A stretch of DNA of 11,381 nucleotides from an uncultured Acetatifactor sp. (GCA_910585805.1 CAJUFB010000114.1:1-11381), one strand, 5' to 3'; shown: positions 1 to 7,148, numbered from the stretch's first letter. The notes: generated by a model not told the origin, from the sequence alone. Translations and numbers: made by a program.

Positions 1-1834
1 CGCTGAGCAGGGCATCCGCCCCCACAATTTCCACATTCACCTTCACGCCTGTCTGAGGCGTGAAGGAATCGTCCACCATATTCTTGAGGATGGTGCCCTG
101 ATCCCGTCCGGTGAGCACCCACACCTTCACCACGTCTCCTGCTTCACTCTCGTCGTACACATCTCCCACAGCATCGTAGTCAACCACAAAGGAAGCGCCA
201 AAAGACTTGATTTCATGCCATGCCCTGGCAAAGGCCCCCGCCTTATCCTTCTTTACCTCTCCCTTTTCTCCGCTGACCACAAGATAATCCACATCCAGCT
301 TGGTCTCGCTCATCCCCAGGACCGCCGTGCCCAGGGCAGTGATATTATCTTTAAATGTGGTGAATTCCAGAGTGATCTTTTCCGGTTTATCCACAAACCG
401 CTCCAGCTGCTGCGCCAGAGTCTGGGCGGTGGCGATCTTATCCGCTTTCTGCCCGGTCAGGGCAACCATGTCATCCACGATCTTGTACAGCCGCCTGGAT
501 TCCAGTGACATGGCCTCAAGGACCTCCGGATATACCTGACCCAGGTTGTAATCCCGGTATTTGTCGGGTGTGGCTCCCGTGTAGACCAGAATCTTTCTGT
601 ACATCTGGTTCAGCCGGTAAGTGGAATCCTCCAGCTCTTCCAGAATGGTGCCCAGCTGCCCCAGGGTTGCTTCCAGTCTAAGCGTGTGTTCACCCGCTTT
701 CAGCCAGAAGCGGTAGGGCTCGCCCTCCTCACTGCACAGAGTCATGCAGTCCCAGTCATTGTCATATTCAAAAGGTATTTCCCCCACTTCCGCAAAAGGA
801 ACCTCCCCGTCTATCTGCAGACTTCTGGCTGATACACTTCCTCTGGAATAATTCTGACGGCCCTTCACCGTGATATGGTAAAAACCGTCCTCCGGCACCT
901 GGAACTCCCACTGAATCCACTGCCCCGGGCTGCTCCATGCATCCCCGCCCGTATAGTTCAGGATTGTTTTGGTGACGCTGTTGGGCTGTGTGGTAGGCGA
1001 CGACCTGTCATACTTTGCATACAGGGAAGACTCGGAACGCAGAGATGCGTCCTCCCCCTGCACCGTCTGCACATAGGCCAGCCCCTCGCCGGAGGCTGCG
1101 CTTCCCGTCTGCGACTCCAGATATTCTTCATAGGAAGGGAGTTCTTTCACAGCGGTAATGCTCAGTTTCCCGATGACCATGGGCTCGTTCACGGCCTCAA
1201 GAGTGAGTTCGTTCCTGCCCTTTTCCAGATAGAATTCATAGGGTTCGGAAATATAGCCCATATCGTCCCTGCAGTAAGCCCGCTGCCATGCATAGGCCTC
1301 AACCTGGGTGGGACGGATTTCATTGCCCTGGTTATCCACCCTGACCTCGCCGCCGTCCATCCACAGTCTGGAAAAAGCCATATTGGCCGCGTCGTCAAAG
1401 GGCAGCTCCCCGTTTATGTATAACGCCCGCTCAATGGCAACGCCCCTGGATTCCACCGTCATATACTCCAGGCAGACATTGTAGAGTCCGCTCTCCGGTA
1501 TCTCCACCTCCCATGTAACGGAAGAGCCTTCACCGGTATACAGCGCATTGTCCACGCCTTCGTATGTACTGTACACCTCCACATTCTCTCCCGATACATA
1601 ATCCGGCAGGGGCACTTCCACATCCTTATCCGGATATGGCGCATCCGCATGGGCATTCTGATAGCGGGTATAAGTCCCCTCCCTGACTGTGCCTTCCACG
1701 TCAGCATTCAGGTCATACCCCTCATACTTGTCTCTGAAATCATTCACCTGATTCAGGCTTTTTATCAGGAGCCAGGTTCCGACTGCCAGAACCACCCCCC
1801 CGGATAAAACAATCTTCTTCACAGAGTCTCTCAT
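1..1834 (-). CDS. Large extracellular solute-binding protein of a sugar ABC importer, with N-terminal carbohydrate-binding-like domains (partial, C-terminus off the left edge)
   Basis: The frame is open from ATG at 1834 to the window edge, giving 611 residues without a stop. The start follows GGGAGG with 5-6 nt spacing. Residues about 7-25 form a hydrophobic segment after a short basic N-terminus (MRDSVKKIVLSGGVVLAVGT). No lipobox cysteine is seen, so it is a signal peptide or membrane anchor rather than a lipoprotein signal. Two beta-sandwich-like regions follow (about 60-215 and 260-400), each with the pattern 'W-x-V-P-E-x-G-x-Y-x-(I/V)', an 'INGE/IDGE-x-PF' turn and a 'L-x-x-G-x-(N/H)-x-L-x-L-E-A' strand, typical of CBM6/35-type galactose-binding folds. 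A helical linker leads to VKVWVLTGRDQGTILKNMVD at about residue 571, which is the usual start of the family 1 solute-binding fold. Families of this type sit with two permease genes, expected beyond the left edge. The ligand is inferred as a xylo- or arabino-oligosaccharide from the neighbours only. Confidence 0.85.
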   Translation of the reverse strand, partial: MRDSVKKIVLSGGVVLAVGTWLLIKSLNQVNDFRDKYEGYDLNADVEGTVREGTYTRYQNAHADAPYPDKDVEVPLPDYVSGENVEVYSTYEGVDNALYTGEGSSVTWEVEIPESGLYNVCLEYMTVESRGVAIERALYINGELPFDDAANMAFSRLWMDGGEVRVDNQGNEIRPTQVEAYAWQRAYCRDDMGYISEPYEFYLEKGRNELTLEAVNEPMVIGKLSITAVKELPSYEEYLESQTGSAASGEGLAYVQTVQGEDASLRSESSLYAKYDRSSPTTQPNSVTKTILNYTGGDAWSSPGQWIQWEFQVPEDGFYHITVKGRQNYSRGSVSARSLQIDGEVPFAEVGEIPFEYDNDWDCMTLCSEEGEPYRFWLKAGEHTLRLEATLGQLGTILEELEDSTYRLNQMYRKILVYTGATPDKYRDYNLGQVYPEVLEAMSLESRRLYKIVDDMVALTGQKADKIATAQTLAQQLERFVDKPEKITLEFTTFKDNITALGTAVLGMSETKLDVDYLVVSGEKGEVKKDKAGAFARAWHEIKSFGASFVVDYDAVGDVYDESEAGDVVKVWVLTGRDQGTILKNMVDDSFTPQTGVKVNVEIVGADALLS

Positions 1835-1878
1835 ACGCACCTCCCTGTATTCACTGACCGTTGTAATTTGATAAATTT

Positions 1879-1907
1879 ATTCTAAACTTTCTCTAAAAAA
1901 CAATCTA
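1879..1907 (-). promoter_or_regulatory. Candidate sigma-A promoter of the solute-binding protein gene
   Basis: On the minus strand the -10 candidate is TAGAAT (1884-1879), five of six matches to TATAAT. The hexamer 17 nt upstream, TAGATT (1907-1902), is a poor -35. A weak -35 is what is expected of a promoter that depends on an activator, and a direct-repeat operator lies just upstream. An alternative reading pairs TTGTTT with ATAAAT at 17-nt spacing a few bases downstream. The leader would be about 40 nt. Confidence 0.45.
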
Positions 1908-1908
1908 A

Positions 1909-1944
1909 TCACATTTTGCTTTCTTCTTCCCATATTTTGCTTAC
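1909..1944 (-). promoter_or_regulatory. Direct-repeat operator, probable AraC-family activator site
   Basis: Two 15-bp direct repeats read on the minus strand as GTAAGCAAAATATGG (1944-1930) and GAAAGCAAAATGTGA (1923-1909). They match at 12 of 15 positions and are exactly 21 bp apart, two helical turns. The proximal copy abuts the -35 position of the solute-binding-protein promoter. AraC-family activators typically bind two direct half-sites about 21 bp apart that end at the -35 box. A related pair lies upstream of xylB at 10774-10810. That the adjacent AraC-type protein is the ligand is an inference. Confidence 0.55.
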
Positions 1945-1978
1945 TTTTCATGAATTTGACGATTTTTTATGATTATCA

Positions 1979-2007
1979 TTTACTTATTTCCTTAATGATG
2001 CTAAAAT
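1979..2007 (+). promoter_or_regulatory. Candidate promoter of the AraC-family gene (extended -10)
   Basis: TTTACT (1979-1984) is followed after 17 nt by TAAAAT (2002-2007), with TG at 1999-2000 giving an extended -10 of the TGnTAAAAT form. An overlapping alternative uses TTGACG (1956-1961), 17 nt, then TTTACT (1979-1984). With the first choice, transcription starts near 2014. That is downstream of the ATG at 2006 and supports the later start at 2150. The resulting leader is about 135 nt. Confidence 0.5.
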
Positions 2008-2091
2008 GGCATTGTACAAAAAGCCGATTTTATATGGGCCGCGATTTCATTTTTATTCTCTTTTGCCGAAAGCGGCCAGGACATGCAAGCA

Positions 2092-2103
2092 ATATGCGCA
2101 TAT
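2092..2103. repeat. 12-bp perfect palindrome in the AraC-gene leader
   Basis: ATATGCGCATAT is a perfect 12-bp palindrome about 47 bp upstream of the chosen start codon of the AraC-family gene and downstream of its proposed promoter. It could be an operator for another repressor or a short leader hairpin. No identity can be given. Confidence 0.4.
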
Positions 2104-2149
2104 CCCAGCATTAAGGAACCGGCAATCAAACAGCAGGAGCACAGTGCGT

Positions 2150-3079
2150 ATGAGTATACCGACAACGAGAAAAGATGATTTTGATTATTATGAGGCAAAC
2201 CACGACTGGGCCGGAAACCGTGAACTGACTGACACACATGAAATCATCCAGTTCCATAAGAATGCCACTGTCCGCATCTGGTACAACGAACAGAATGATT
2301 GCTATGGCCCCCATTGGCATACCGCCATGGAAATCATCCTGCCGCTGGAGAATTATTATGACGCAGATGTGAACAATGCTTTTTACCACATCCAGCCCGA
2401 TGAAATCCTCGTGATCCCCATGAGCGAGATTCATTCGCTCACAGCCCCGGAGAATGGGAAACGCTTTATTTTCCTCTTTGATATGACCATGATCACAAAG
2501 CTGAAGAGCTTTTCCGGTCTTCAGCCTTTGCTGCTGCAGCCTCTTTACATAACCCGGGATGCCTATCCCCAGGCATACGATGCCACTCATGATACACTGA
2601 TGCAGATAAAAGATGAATATTTCCGCCAGAATGAATTTGCGGAGCTGAAGATATATTCGCTGCTGCTGAATCTCTTTGTGAAACTTGGGCAGAATTACCT
2701 TCAGAAACACGATCTGTTTTCCAATATCGGCATACCCAAGCAAAGGGAGTACGCGAAAAAGTTCAGCAATATACTGAATTACATCGACACCCATTATACG
2801 GAAGACCTGAATCTGGAGAACGTGGCCGCTCTGGCAGGATTCAGCAAATTCCATTTCTCCCGATTGTTCAAGCAATATACTTCCCTGACCTTCAATGAGT
2901 ACCTGAACCACAGGCGCTTAAAAGCTGCCGAGGAACTGTTGGCTGCCCCCGACCTTTCCATAACGGAGATAGCCCTGCGTTCCGGCTACGCCAGCCTCTC
3001 CACCTTTAACCGCCTGTTCAAACAGATAAAGCATTGCACGCCCACCGAATACAGGGCGAAAAGCGGAATGGGGCTGTGA
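2150..3079 (+). CDS. AraC-family transcriptional regulator with N-terminal cupin sensor domain
   Basis: The protein is 309 residues from ATG 2150, which follows an AGGAG motif about 10 nt upstream. The frame is open back to an ATG at 2006, but that site has no ribosome binding site, lies at the proposed promoter, and would add 48 residues unlike a cupin start. Residues about 35-115 form a cupin-type sugar-sensing barrel (GPHWHTAMEIILPLENYY, then DEILVIPMSEIHSL). Residues about 200-305 are the AraC/XylS DNA-binding domain with two helix-turn-helix motifs: LNLENVAALAGFSKFHFSRL (220-239) and SITEIALRSGYASLSTFNRL (270-289), the second in the classical family signature. It is cytoplasmic and is probably an activator that senses a pentose or xylo/arabino-oligosaccharide. 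It lies between the transporter gene, which is divergent, and the pentose operon, which is convergent with it. Paired direct repeats upstream of both units make it the likely controller of both. The effector cannot be read from sequence. Confidence 0.92.
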   Translation: MSIPTTRKDDFDYYEANHDWAGNRELTDTHEIIQFHKNATVRIWYNEQNDCYGPHWHTAMEIILPLENYYDADVNNAFYHIQPDEILVIPMSEIHSLTAPENGKRFIFLFDMTMITKLKSFSGLQPLLLQPLYITRDAYPQAYDATHDTLMQIKDEYFRQNEFAELKIYSLLLNLFVKLGQNYLQKHDLFSNIGIPKQREYAKKFSNILNYIDTHYTEDLNLENVAALAGFSKFHFSRLFKQYTSLTFNEYLNHRRLKAAEELLAAPDLSITEIALRSGYASLSTFNRLFKQIKHCTPTEYRAKSGMGL

Positions 3080-3107
3080 CCGGGCTTTCTCCTGCCCGGG
3101 CTGCCCC
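3070..3107 (+). terminator. GC-rich hairpin at the 3' end of the AraC-family gene
   Basis: CCGGGC (3080-3085) and GCCCGG (3094-3099) form a 6-bp stem with an 8-nt loop directly after the TGA. An outer pair, GGGGC (3070-3074) with GCCCC (3103-3107), can extend it over the stop codon. No T-tract follows on either strand, so it is a weak intrinsic terminator candidate at best. It may instead only protect the 3' end. Confidence 0.35.
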
Positions 3108-3264
3108 ACTCAATTCCCTTCATCCGGTTAAAACCGAACGCGCCTGTTGATAATCCCGGCCGCGGTATGCGCAGATTTGGTGTCCTGTCCCTTCTGTCAT
3201 CCCACGCCCGGCTCTCGTGACAGGATTTGTGACATTTATCCGTATCTGGTATTCCTCTCCGCCT
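3080..3264. other. Convergent intergenic region between the AraC-family gene and the pentose operon
   Basis: No gene is visible here. Besides the hairpin beside the AraC stop codon, there is CGGTT-AA-AACCG (3125-3136). A second inverted-repeat cluster pairs TCCTGTC (3183-3189) with GACAGGA (3219-3225), with CACG (3203-3206) and CGTG (3216-3219) inside. GTGACA occurs twice with 12-bp spacing (3217, 3229). The 3183-3225 structure is 40-80 nt past the transketolase stop codon, so it is the best candidate end of the operon transcript. It lacks a U-tract. Confidence 0.4.
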
Positions 3265-4320
3265 TTAACTCTGTGGGGCGCCGCCCTTGCCGCCGGAAGA
3301 TTCTGCGGACAATTCCGGGTAGCTTTCTTTCACCGATTCATAGACGCCCTCCGCATCCAGGCGGTACTTCCGAAGCAATTCCGCCGCGGAACCGGATTCC
3401 CCGAAGACATCCTGCATTCCCAGCCTTTTCACCGGAACGGGAAATCTGGCGCTCAGGGTTTCGCAGACCGCGCTGCCCAGGCCTCCGATGACGCTGTGTT
3501 CCTCCACAGTCACCACTTTCCCTGTCTTTTTGGCGCTGCGCAGAATAATCTCCTCGTCCAGGGGCTTGATGGTGCAGATGCTGACCACCTCCGCGCTGAT
3601 CCCCTCCTGCGCCAGCTTCTCCGCCGCGCCCAGAGCGGAATCCACACAGATACCCGTGGCCACAATGGTCACATCCGTGCCCTGGCGGACCACGGCGCCC
3701 CTGCCGATCTCAAACCGATAGTCCGGCCTGTCATTGATCACAGGTACCGCCGCACGTCCGAAACGGATATACACGGGACCCCGGTACTCCAGGGCTGCCC
3801 GGACCGCCGCCTTTGCCTCCACATCGTCCGCCGGGCACATCACTACCATGCCGGGGATGGTGCGCATTAGGGCAATGTCCTCGTTGCACTGATGGGAAGC
3901 GCCGTCCTCTCCCACGGTAATCCCCGCATGGGTGGCGCCGATCTTCACGTTCAGATGGGGATAACCCACGGAGTTGCGGACCTGCTCAAAGGCCCGGCCT
4001 GCCGCGAACATGGCGAAAGAGCTTACAAAGGGAATCTTGCCCACCAGGGAAAGCCCTGCCGCCACGCCCATCATATTCGCCTCCGCGATGCCGCAGTCGA
4101 TATGCCTTTCCGGAAATGCCTTTTTGAAAATACTGGTTTTCGTGGCCGCTGCCAGATCGGCGTCCAGCACCACCAGATCGGGAAATTCCTCCGCCAGTTC
4201 TCTCAGGGCGTTGCCGTAGCTTTCCCGGGTGGCCACTTTTTTCGGGGGCTTTTTTGTTTCAGGCTCTTTTGCTGCGGCTCCTTGTACCCCTGCCGTCTCT
4301 TTCTGCATTGTCTCCGCCAT
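3265..4320 (-). CDS. Transketolase, C-terminal subunit (pyrimidine-binding and C-terminal domains)
   Basis: The protein has 351 residues and is the second half of a split, thiamine-diphosphate-dependent transketolase. That enzyme moves two-carbon ketol units between pentose and other sugar phosphates in the non-oxidative pentose phosphate pathway. The pyrimidine-binding domain runs from about residue 30 to 200. It includes the conserved ERHIDCGIAEANMMGVAAGL, in which E80 is the expected cofactor-activating glutamate, and later FGRAAVPVI. The C-terminal domain (about 215-335) carries VTIVATG, KPLDEE and VVTVEEHSVIGGLGSAV. Residues 1-29 are an unusual Ala/Lys/Glu/Pro-rich extension absent from most family members, which are about 310 residues long. 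The ATG overlaps the TAA of the upstream subunit gene by one base (TAATG) behind GGAAGGTGAG, pointing to translational coupling and a 1:1 complex. The last gene of the operon. Confidence 0.93.
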   Translation of the reverse strand: MAETMQKETAGVQGAAAKEPETKKPPKKVATRESYGNALRELAEEFPDLVVLDADLAAATKTSIFKKAFPERHIDCGIAEANMMGVAAGLSLVGKIPFVSSFAMFAAGRAFEQVRNSVGYPHLNVKIGATHAGITVGEDGASHQCNEDIALMRTIPGMVVMCPADDVEAKAAVRAALEYRGPVYIRFGRAAVPVINDRPDYRFEIGRGAVVRQGTDVTIVATGICVDSALGAAEKLAQEGISAEVVSICTIKPLDEEIILRSAKKTGKVVTVEEHSVIGGLGSAVCETLSARFPVPVKRLGMQDVFGESGSAAELLRKYRLDAEGVYESVKESYPELSAESSGGKGGAPQS

Positions 4321-5255
4321 TATTTCTCACCTTCCTTTCCTGATTCCATGCCTGCCCTCTCCGTGTTAGCCGGCTCTAACCCCTCCGGCTGTCCATCTGT
4401 CTTCTCCGCAGCAGCCATAAGCGGTTTCTCCTGCAGCTGCCTGTCGATCTTCTCCAGATCGGCCATCGCCGCCGCGTATTCCGCATCGTCAGGCGCTTTT
4501 CCGTGCCAGTCCACGTTATTTTCCATGAAAGATACGCCCTTGCCCTTTGTGCTGTGGAGCAGGATGCAGGCGGGCATGCCCTTCGTCTCCCTGGCTTCTC
4601 TGAATGCTCTGCGCAGCTCGCTGAAATCATGGGCATTCACATGGATGACATGAAAGTTGAAGGCTTCGAACTTTTTGTCTATGGGGTAGGGGGAGCAGAC
4701 CTTGTCAACAGGGCCGTCGATCTGCAGCCCGTTATTGTCCACGATGACGCACAGGTTATCCAGTTTACGGAATCCCGCCAGCATGGCGGCCTCCCATACC
4801 TGGCCTTCCTGAATCTCGCCGTCTCCCAGAAGGGTGTAGACCCGGAAATCCTTACCGTCCATTTTCGCGCCCAGGGCCATGCCCACAGCGGCGGAGATCC
4901 CCTGTCCCAGGGAACCGGAGGACATATCCACCCCCGGGATGTGGATGCAGGGATGCCCCTGCAGGTAAGAACCAAGCTTACGGAAGGTGGCCAGATCCTC
5001 CGCCGGGAAAAATCCCCTGTACGCCAGTGCGGAATAGAGTCCCGGGGAATTATGTCCTTTGGAGAGCACAAACCGGTCCCTGTCCTCCCGGTCCGGGTCG
5101 GCAGGGTCAATCTGCATCTCCTCAAAATACAGATAGGTGAACACATCCGCAGAGGAAAGGGAGCCTCCCGGATGCCCTGCCTTTGCGCTGTGGACTGCGG
5201 TGATGATCCCTTTCCGGATGTCATTTGCATGTTTTTGTAATTCTAAGTTGTCCAT
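4320..5255 (-). CDS. Transketolase, N-terminal subunit (thiamine diphosphate-binding)
   Basis: The protein has 311 residues from ATG 5255, which has GTGAGG 6 nt upstream. An in-frame GTG at 5267 overlaps that ribosome binding site and is rejected as the start. It is the cofactor and diphosphate-binding half of transketolase. AGHPGGSLSSADV (26-38), SKGHNSPGLY (65-74), QGHP (99-102) and the thiamine diphosphate motif GDG (144-146) ending in NN (174-175) are all present, with the expected active-site histidines in GHPGG, KGH and QGHP. The conserved domain ends near residue 275. The last 35 or so residues (PLMAAAEKTDGQPEGLEPAN and beyond) are polar low complexity, longer than the usual 275-285-residue subunit. 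The gene lies 81 nt after the isomerase and overlaps the C-terminal subunit gene by one base. It would consume the D-xylulose 5-phosphate made by the kinase of the same operon. Confidence 0.93.
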   Translation of the reverse strand: MDNLELQKHANDIRKGIITAVHSAKAGHPGGSLSSADVFTYLYFEEMQIDPADPDREDRDRFVLSKGHNSPGLYSALAYRGFFPAEDLATFRKLGSYLQGHPCIHIPGVDMSSGSLGQGISAAVGMALGAKMDGKDFRVYTLLGDGEIQEGQVWEAAMLAGFRKLDNLCVIVDNNGLQIDGPVDKVCSPYPIDKKFEAFNFHVIHVNAHDFSELRRAFREARETKGMPACILLHSTKGKGVSFMENNVDWHGKAPDDAEYAAAMADLEKIDRQLQEKPLMAAAEKTDGQPEGLEPANTERAGMESGKEGEK

Positions 5256-5336
5256 TTTTAACCTCACTTTTTGGAAACTGAAAAATACTGTATCATCGAT
5301 CCCACTATTTCCTTTTTTCGTTTCTGCTCACAGAAG

Positions 5337-6839
5337 TTATGCAAAGGGATTCTCCGTCGGATACAGCATCCCCTCTGGCTGATTGAAATTCAGGTCCTCC
5401 ACAGGCACTCCGATATATTTGAACACTTCATACAGCGCTTTCCCGTAATGGCCGAATGCCACGGCGCCGTGATGAGGATAGTTCTTCTCGATCAGTACAT
5501 GGCGGTAGAAACGTCCCATCTGGGGAATCGCGAACACACCGATGCCGCCGAAGGACTTTGTGGCCACAGGCAGCACTTCTCCCTGGGCAATATAGGCGCG
5601 GAGCTTACAGTCCGCCGTGCTCTGCAGGCGGTAGAAGGTAATGTCCCCGGGAAGGATGTCTCCCTCCAGTGTGCCCTGGGTCACTTCCTCCGGCAGAGTC
5701 CGCGCCATGATCATCTGGTATTTCATGCTGCAGGAGGCCAGTTTCCTGGAACAGGTGTTGCCGCAGTGGAAGCCCATGAAAGTCTCCTCATGCCTGTAGC
5801 CAAATTTATCCCTGATCGCTTCCTGATACATATCATCCGGCACGCTGTTGTTGATATCCAGAAGCGTCACCACATCCTGGCTGACACAGGTTCCGATAAA
5901 TTCACTCAGAGCGCCGTATATGTCCACCTCGCAAGACACGGGGATTCCCATACCGGTCAGGCGGCTGTTGACAAAGCAGGGGACGAAGCCGAACTGGGTC
6001 TGGAATGCAGGCCAGCATTTTCCGGCAATGGCCACATATTTCCGGTACCCTCTGTGGGCTTCCACCCAGTCAAGCAGGGTCAGTTCATACTGTGCCAGTT
6101 TCGGCAGCACCTCCGGCTTTAAATTGCCTGCGCCCAGCTCCGCTTCCATTTCCTTTATTTTATCGGGAATGCGGGCATCCCCGGCATGTTTGTTAAATGC
6201 CTCGAACAGATCCAGTTCCGAGTTCTCCTCGATCTCCACGCCCAGGTTGTAAAGCTGCTTGATGGGCGCATTGCATGCAAGGAAGTTCAGAGGCCTGGGG
6301 CCGAAGCTGATGATCTTCAGATCGGCCAGGCCGATGATGGCTCTGGCGATGGGCAGGAACTCATGGAGCATATCCGCGCATTCCGCCGCCGTCCCCACGG
6401 GATATTCGGGGATGTAGGCTTTTACATTCCTGAGCTTCAGATTATAGCTTGCGTTAAGCATGCCGCAGTAGGCATCACCCCTGCCGCCCACCAGATTCCC
6501 CTGGGTTTCCTCCGCGGCGGCGATGAACATGGCAGGGCCGTCGAAGTGCTTCGCGAGAAGAGTCTCGCTGATCTCCGGGCCGAAATTCCCCAGATAGACA
6601 CAGAGGGCATTGCAGCCTGCCGCCTTGATGTCTTCCAGCGCCTGTACCATGTGGATTTCGCTCTCCACGATGCACACCGGGCATTCGTATACGCCCTCTG
6701 TGCCGTATCTGGCAGTGTACGCTTCCATCAACGCTTTTCTCCGGTTTACCGATAAGGATTCCGGGAAGCAGTCCCGGCTTACCGCCACTACGCCGATTTT
6801 TACCTGGGGCAGATTGTTTGTGTTTGACAAATCGCTCAT
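5337..6839 (-). CDS. L-fucose/L-arabinose isomerase family protein, probable non-classical pentose (D-xylose) isomerase
   Basis: The protein has 500 residues. ATG 6839 follows AGGAGG with a 9-nt spacer. The fold is that of the L-fucose isomerase-like family, with an N-terminal Rossmann-like half (VKIGVVAVSRDCFPESLS; LCVYLGNFGPEISETLLAKH) and a C-terminal catalytic half. Candidate metal ligands are E304 in SCEVDIYGAL and D328 in TLLDINN. Their 24-residue spacing equals that of E337 and D361 in Escherichia coli FucI. A histidine from the HHGAVAFGHYG block (456, 457 or 464) would be the third. It has no signal peptide and is cytoplasmic. Placed between a xylan/arabinan glycosidase and transketolase, and with xylulokinase in the same operon, it most likely converts D-xylose to D-xylulose. 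A member of this family beside a xylulokinase gene in Clostridium acetobutylicum (CAC2610, recalled, not checked) was reported to act as a xylose isomerase. L-arabinose or L-fucose as substrate is not excluded, but no ribulose or fuculose enzymes are adjacent. Confidence 0.82.
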   Translation of the reverse strand: MSDLSNTNNLPQVKIGVVAVSRDCFPESLSVNRRKALMEAYTARYGTEGVYECPVCIVESEIHMVQALEDIKAAGCNALCVYLGNFGPEISETLLAKHFDGPAMFIAAAEETQGNLVGGRGDAYCGMLNASYNLKLRNVKAYIPEYPVGTAAECADMLHEFLPIARAIIGLADLKIISFGPRPLNFLACNAPIKQLYNLGVEIEENSELDLFEAFNKHAGDARIPDKIKEMEAELGAGNLKPEVLPKLAQYELTLLDWVEAHRGYRKYVAIAGKCWPAFQTQFGFVPCFVNSRLTGMGIPVSCEVDIYGALSEFIGTCVSQDVVTLLDINNSVPDDMYQEAIRDKFGYRHEETFMGFHCGNTCSRKLASCSMKYQMIMARTLPEEVTQGTLEGDILPGDITFYRLQSTADCKLRAYIAQGEVLPVATKSFGGIGVFAIPQMGRFYRHVLIEKNYPHHGAVAFGHYGKALYEVFKYIGVPVEDLNFNQPEGMLYPTENPFA

Positions 6840-6847
6840 GTTATGTA

Positions 6848-6946
6848 TCCTCCTGTTTTTGGTTTTGTTTCTTTGTTCTTTGTTTCTTTTCTTTGTTTTG
6901 TGTCTTTGTTTCTTCCTGTTGTTTCGTCTCTTTGTTTTGCCCTGCT
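6848..6946 (-). other. 99-nt leader stretch with no U on the transcribed strand, upstream of the isomerase
   Basis: The plus strand has no A from 6848 to 6946, so the minus-strand transcript has no U for 99 nt. It is mainly AAAC, AAAG and GAAAC-like blocks ending at the isomerase ribosome binding site. Such sequence cannot form A-U or G-U pairs internally and should be almost unstructured. An A-rich, open leader could favour ribosome loading or S1 binding. This effect is an inference. Confidence 0.6.
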
Positions 6947-7078
6947 ACCCCGGCTTTTTGCTTTGCCCTGCTACCCCGGCTTTTTGCTTTGCCCTGCTAC
7001 CCCGGCTTTTTGTTTTGCCCTGCTACCCCAGCTTTTTGTTTTGCCCTGCTACCCCGGCTTTTTGCTTTGCCCTGTTAC
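6939..7078. repeat. 26-bp tandem repeat, five full copies and one partial
   Basis: The plus-strand unit is GCCCTGCTACCCCGGC followed by TTTTTGCTTT. Copies start at 6939, 6965, 6991, 7017 and 7043, and a decayed sixth (GCCCTGTTAC) starts at 7069. The period is exactly 26 bp. Copies 3 and 4 carry GTTTT in place of GCTTT, and copy 4 has CCCCAGC. The array sits between the GH43 stop codon and the isomerase. On the transcribed strand each unit has a TAG, and 26 is not a multiple of three, so it cannot be translated through on that strand. No spacers of differing sequence occur, so it is not a CRISPR array. Confidence 0.95.
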
Positions 7079-7148
7079 AGGTATGGCGTACGGCTGTCTT
7101 GCCGGATAAACAGGAACATTTGTTCTGAATGTGTGGATTTCTCCCGCC
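7079..7148 (-). other. Rest of the GH43-isomerase gap
   Basis: Between the GH43 stop codon and the repeat array there is GAACA-TT-TGTTC (7114-7125), a 5-bp inverted repeat. CCTGT-T-ACAGG (7071-7081) marks the decayed edge of the array. No U-tract terminator and no convincing promoter was seen, so read-through from GH43 into the isomerase gene is the simplest view. Confidence 0.35.

Noticed and set aside
1835..2149. Catabolite-responsive element or sugar riboswitch in the divergent gap or upstream of xylB
   Set aside because: No match to the TGNAANCGNNNNCA pattern was found in either gap, and no known riboswitch core was recognised.
2126..2911. 261-codon minus-strand frame opposite the AraC-family gene
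   Set aside because: The plus strand encodes a full AraC protein with both helix-turn-helix motifs; the antisense frame shows no family features.
5255..5267. GTG at 5267 as the transketolase N-subunit start
   Set aside because: The GTGAGG serves as the ribosome binding site of ATG 5255, and four extra residues add nothing conserved.
5271..6122. 283-codon plus-strand frame opposite the isomerase
   Set aside because: Antisense shadow with no domain and no plausible ribosome binding site.
6939..7078. CRISPR array
   Set aside because: The 26-bp units are contiguous with no variable spacers, and there are no cas genes.
6939..7078. The TTTTTGCTTT in each 26-bp unit as decoy copies of the AraC operator (ATTTTGCTT)
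   Set aside because: Only the TTTTGCTT core is shared, the period is 26 rather than 21-22 bp, and two copies have lost the core C.
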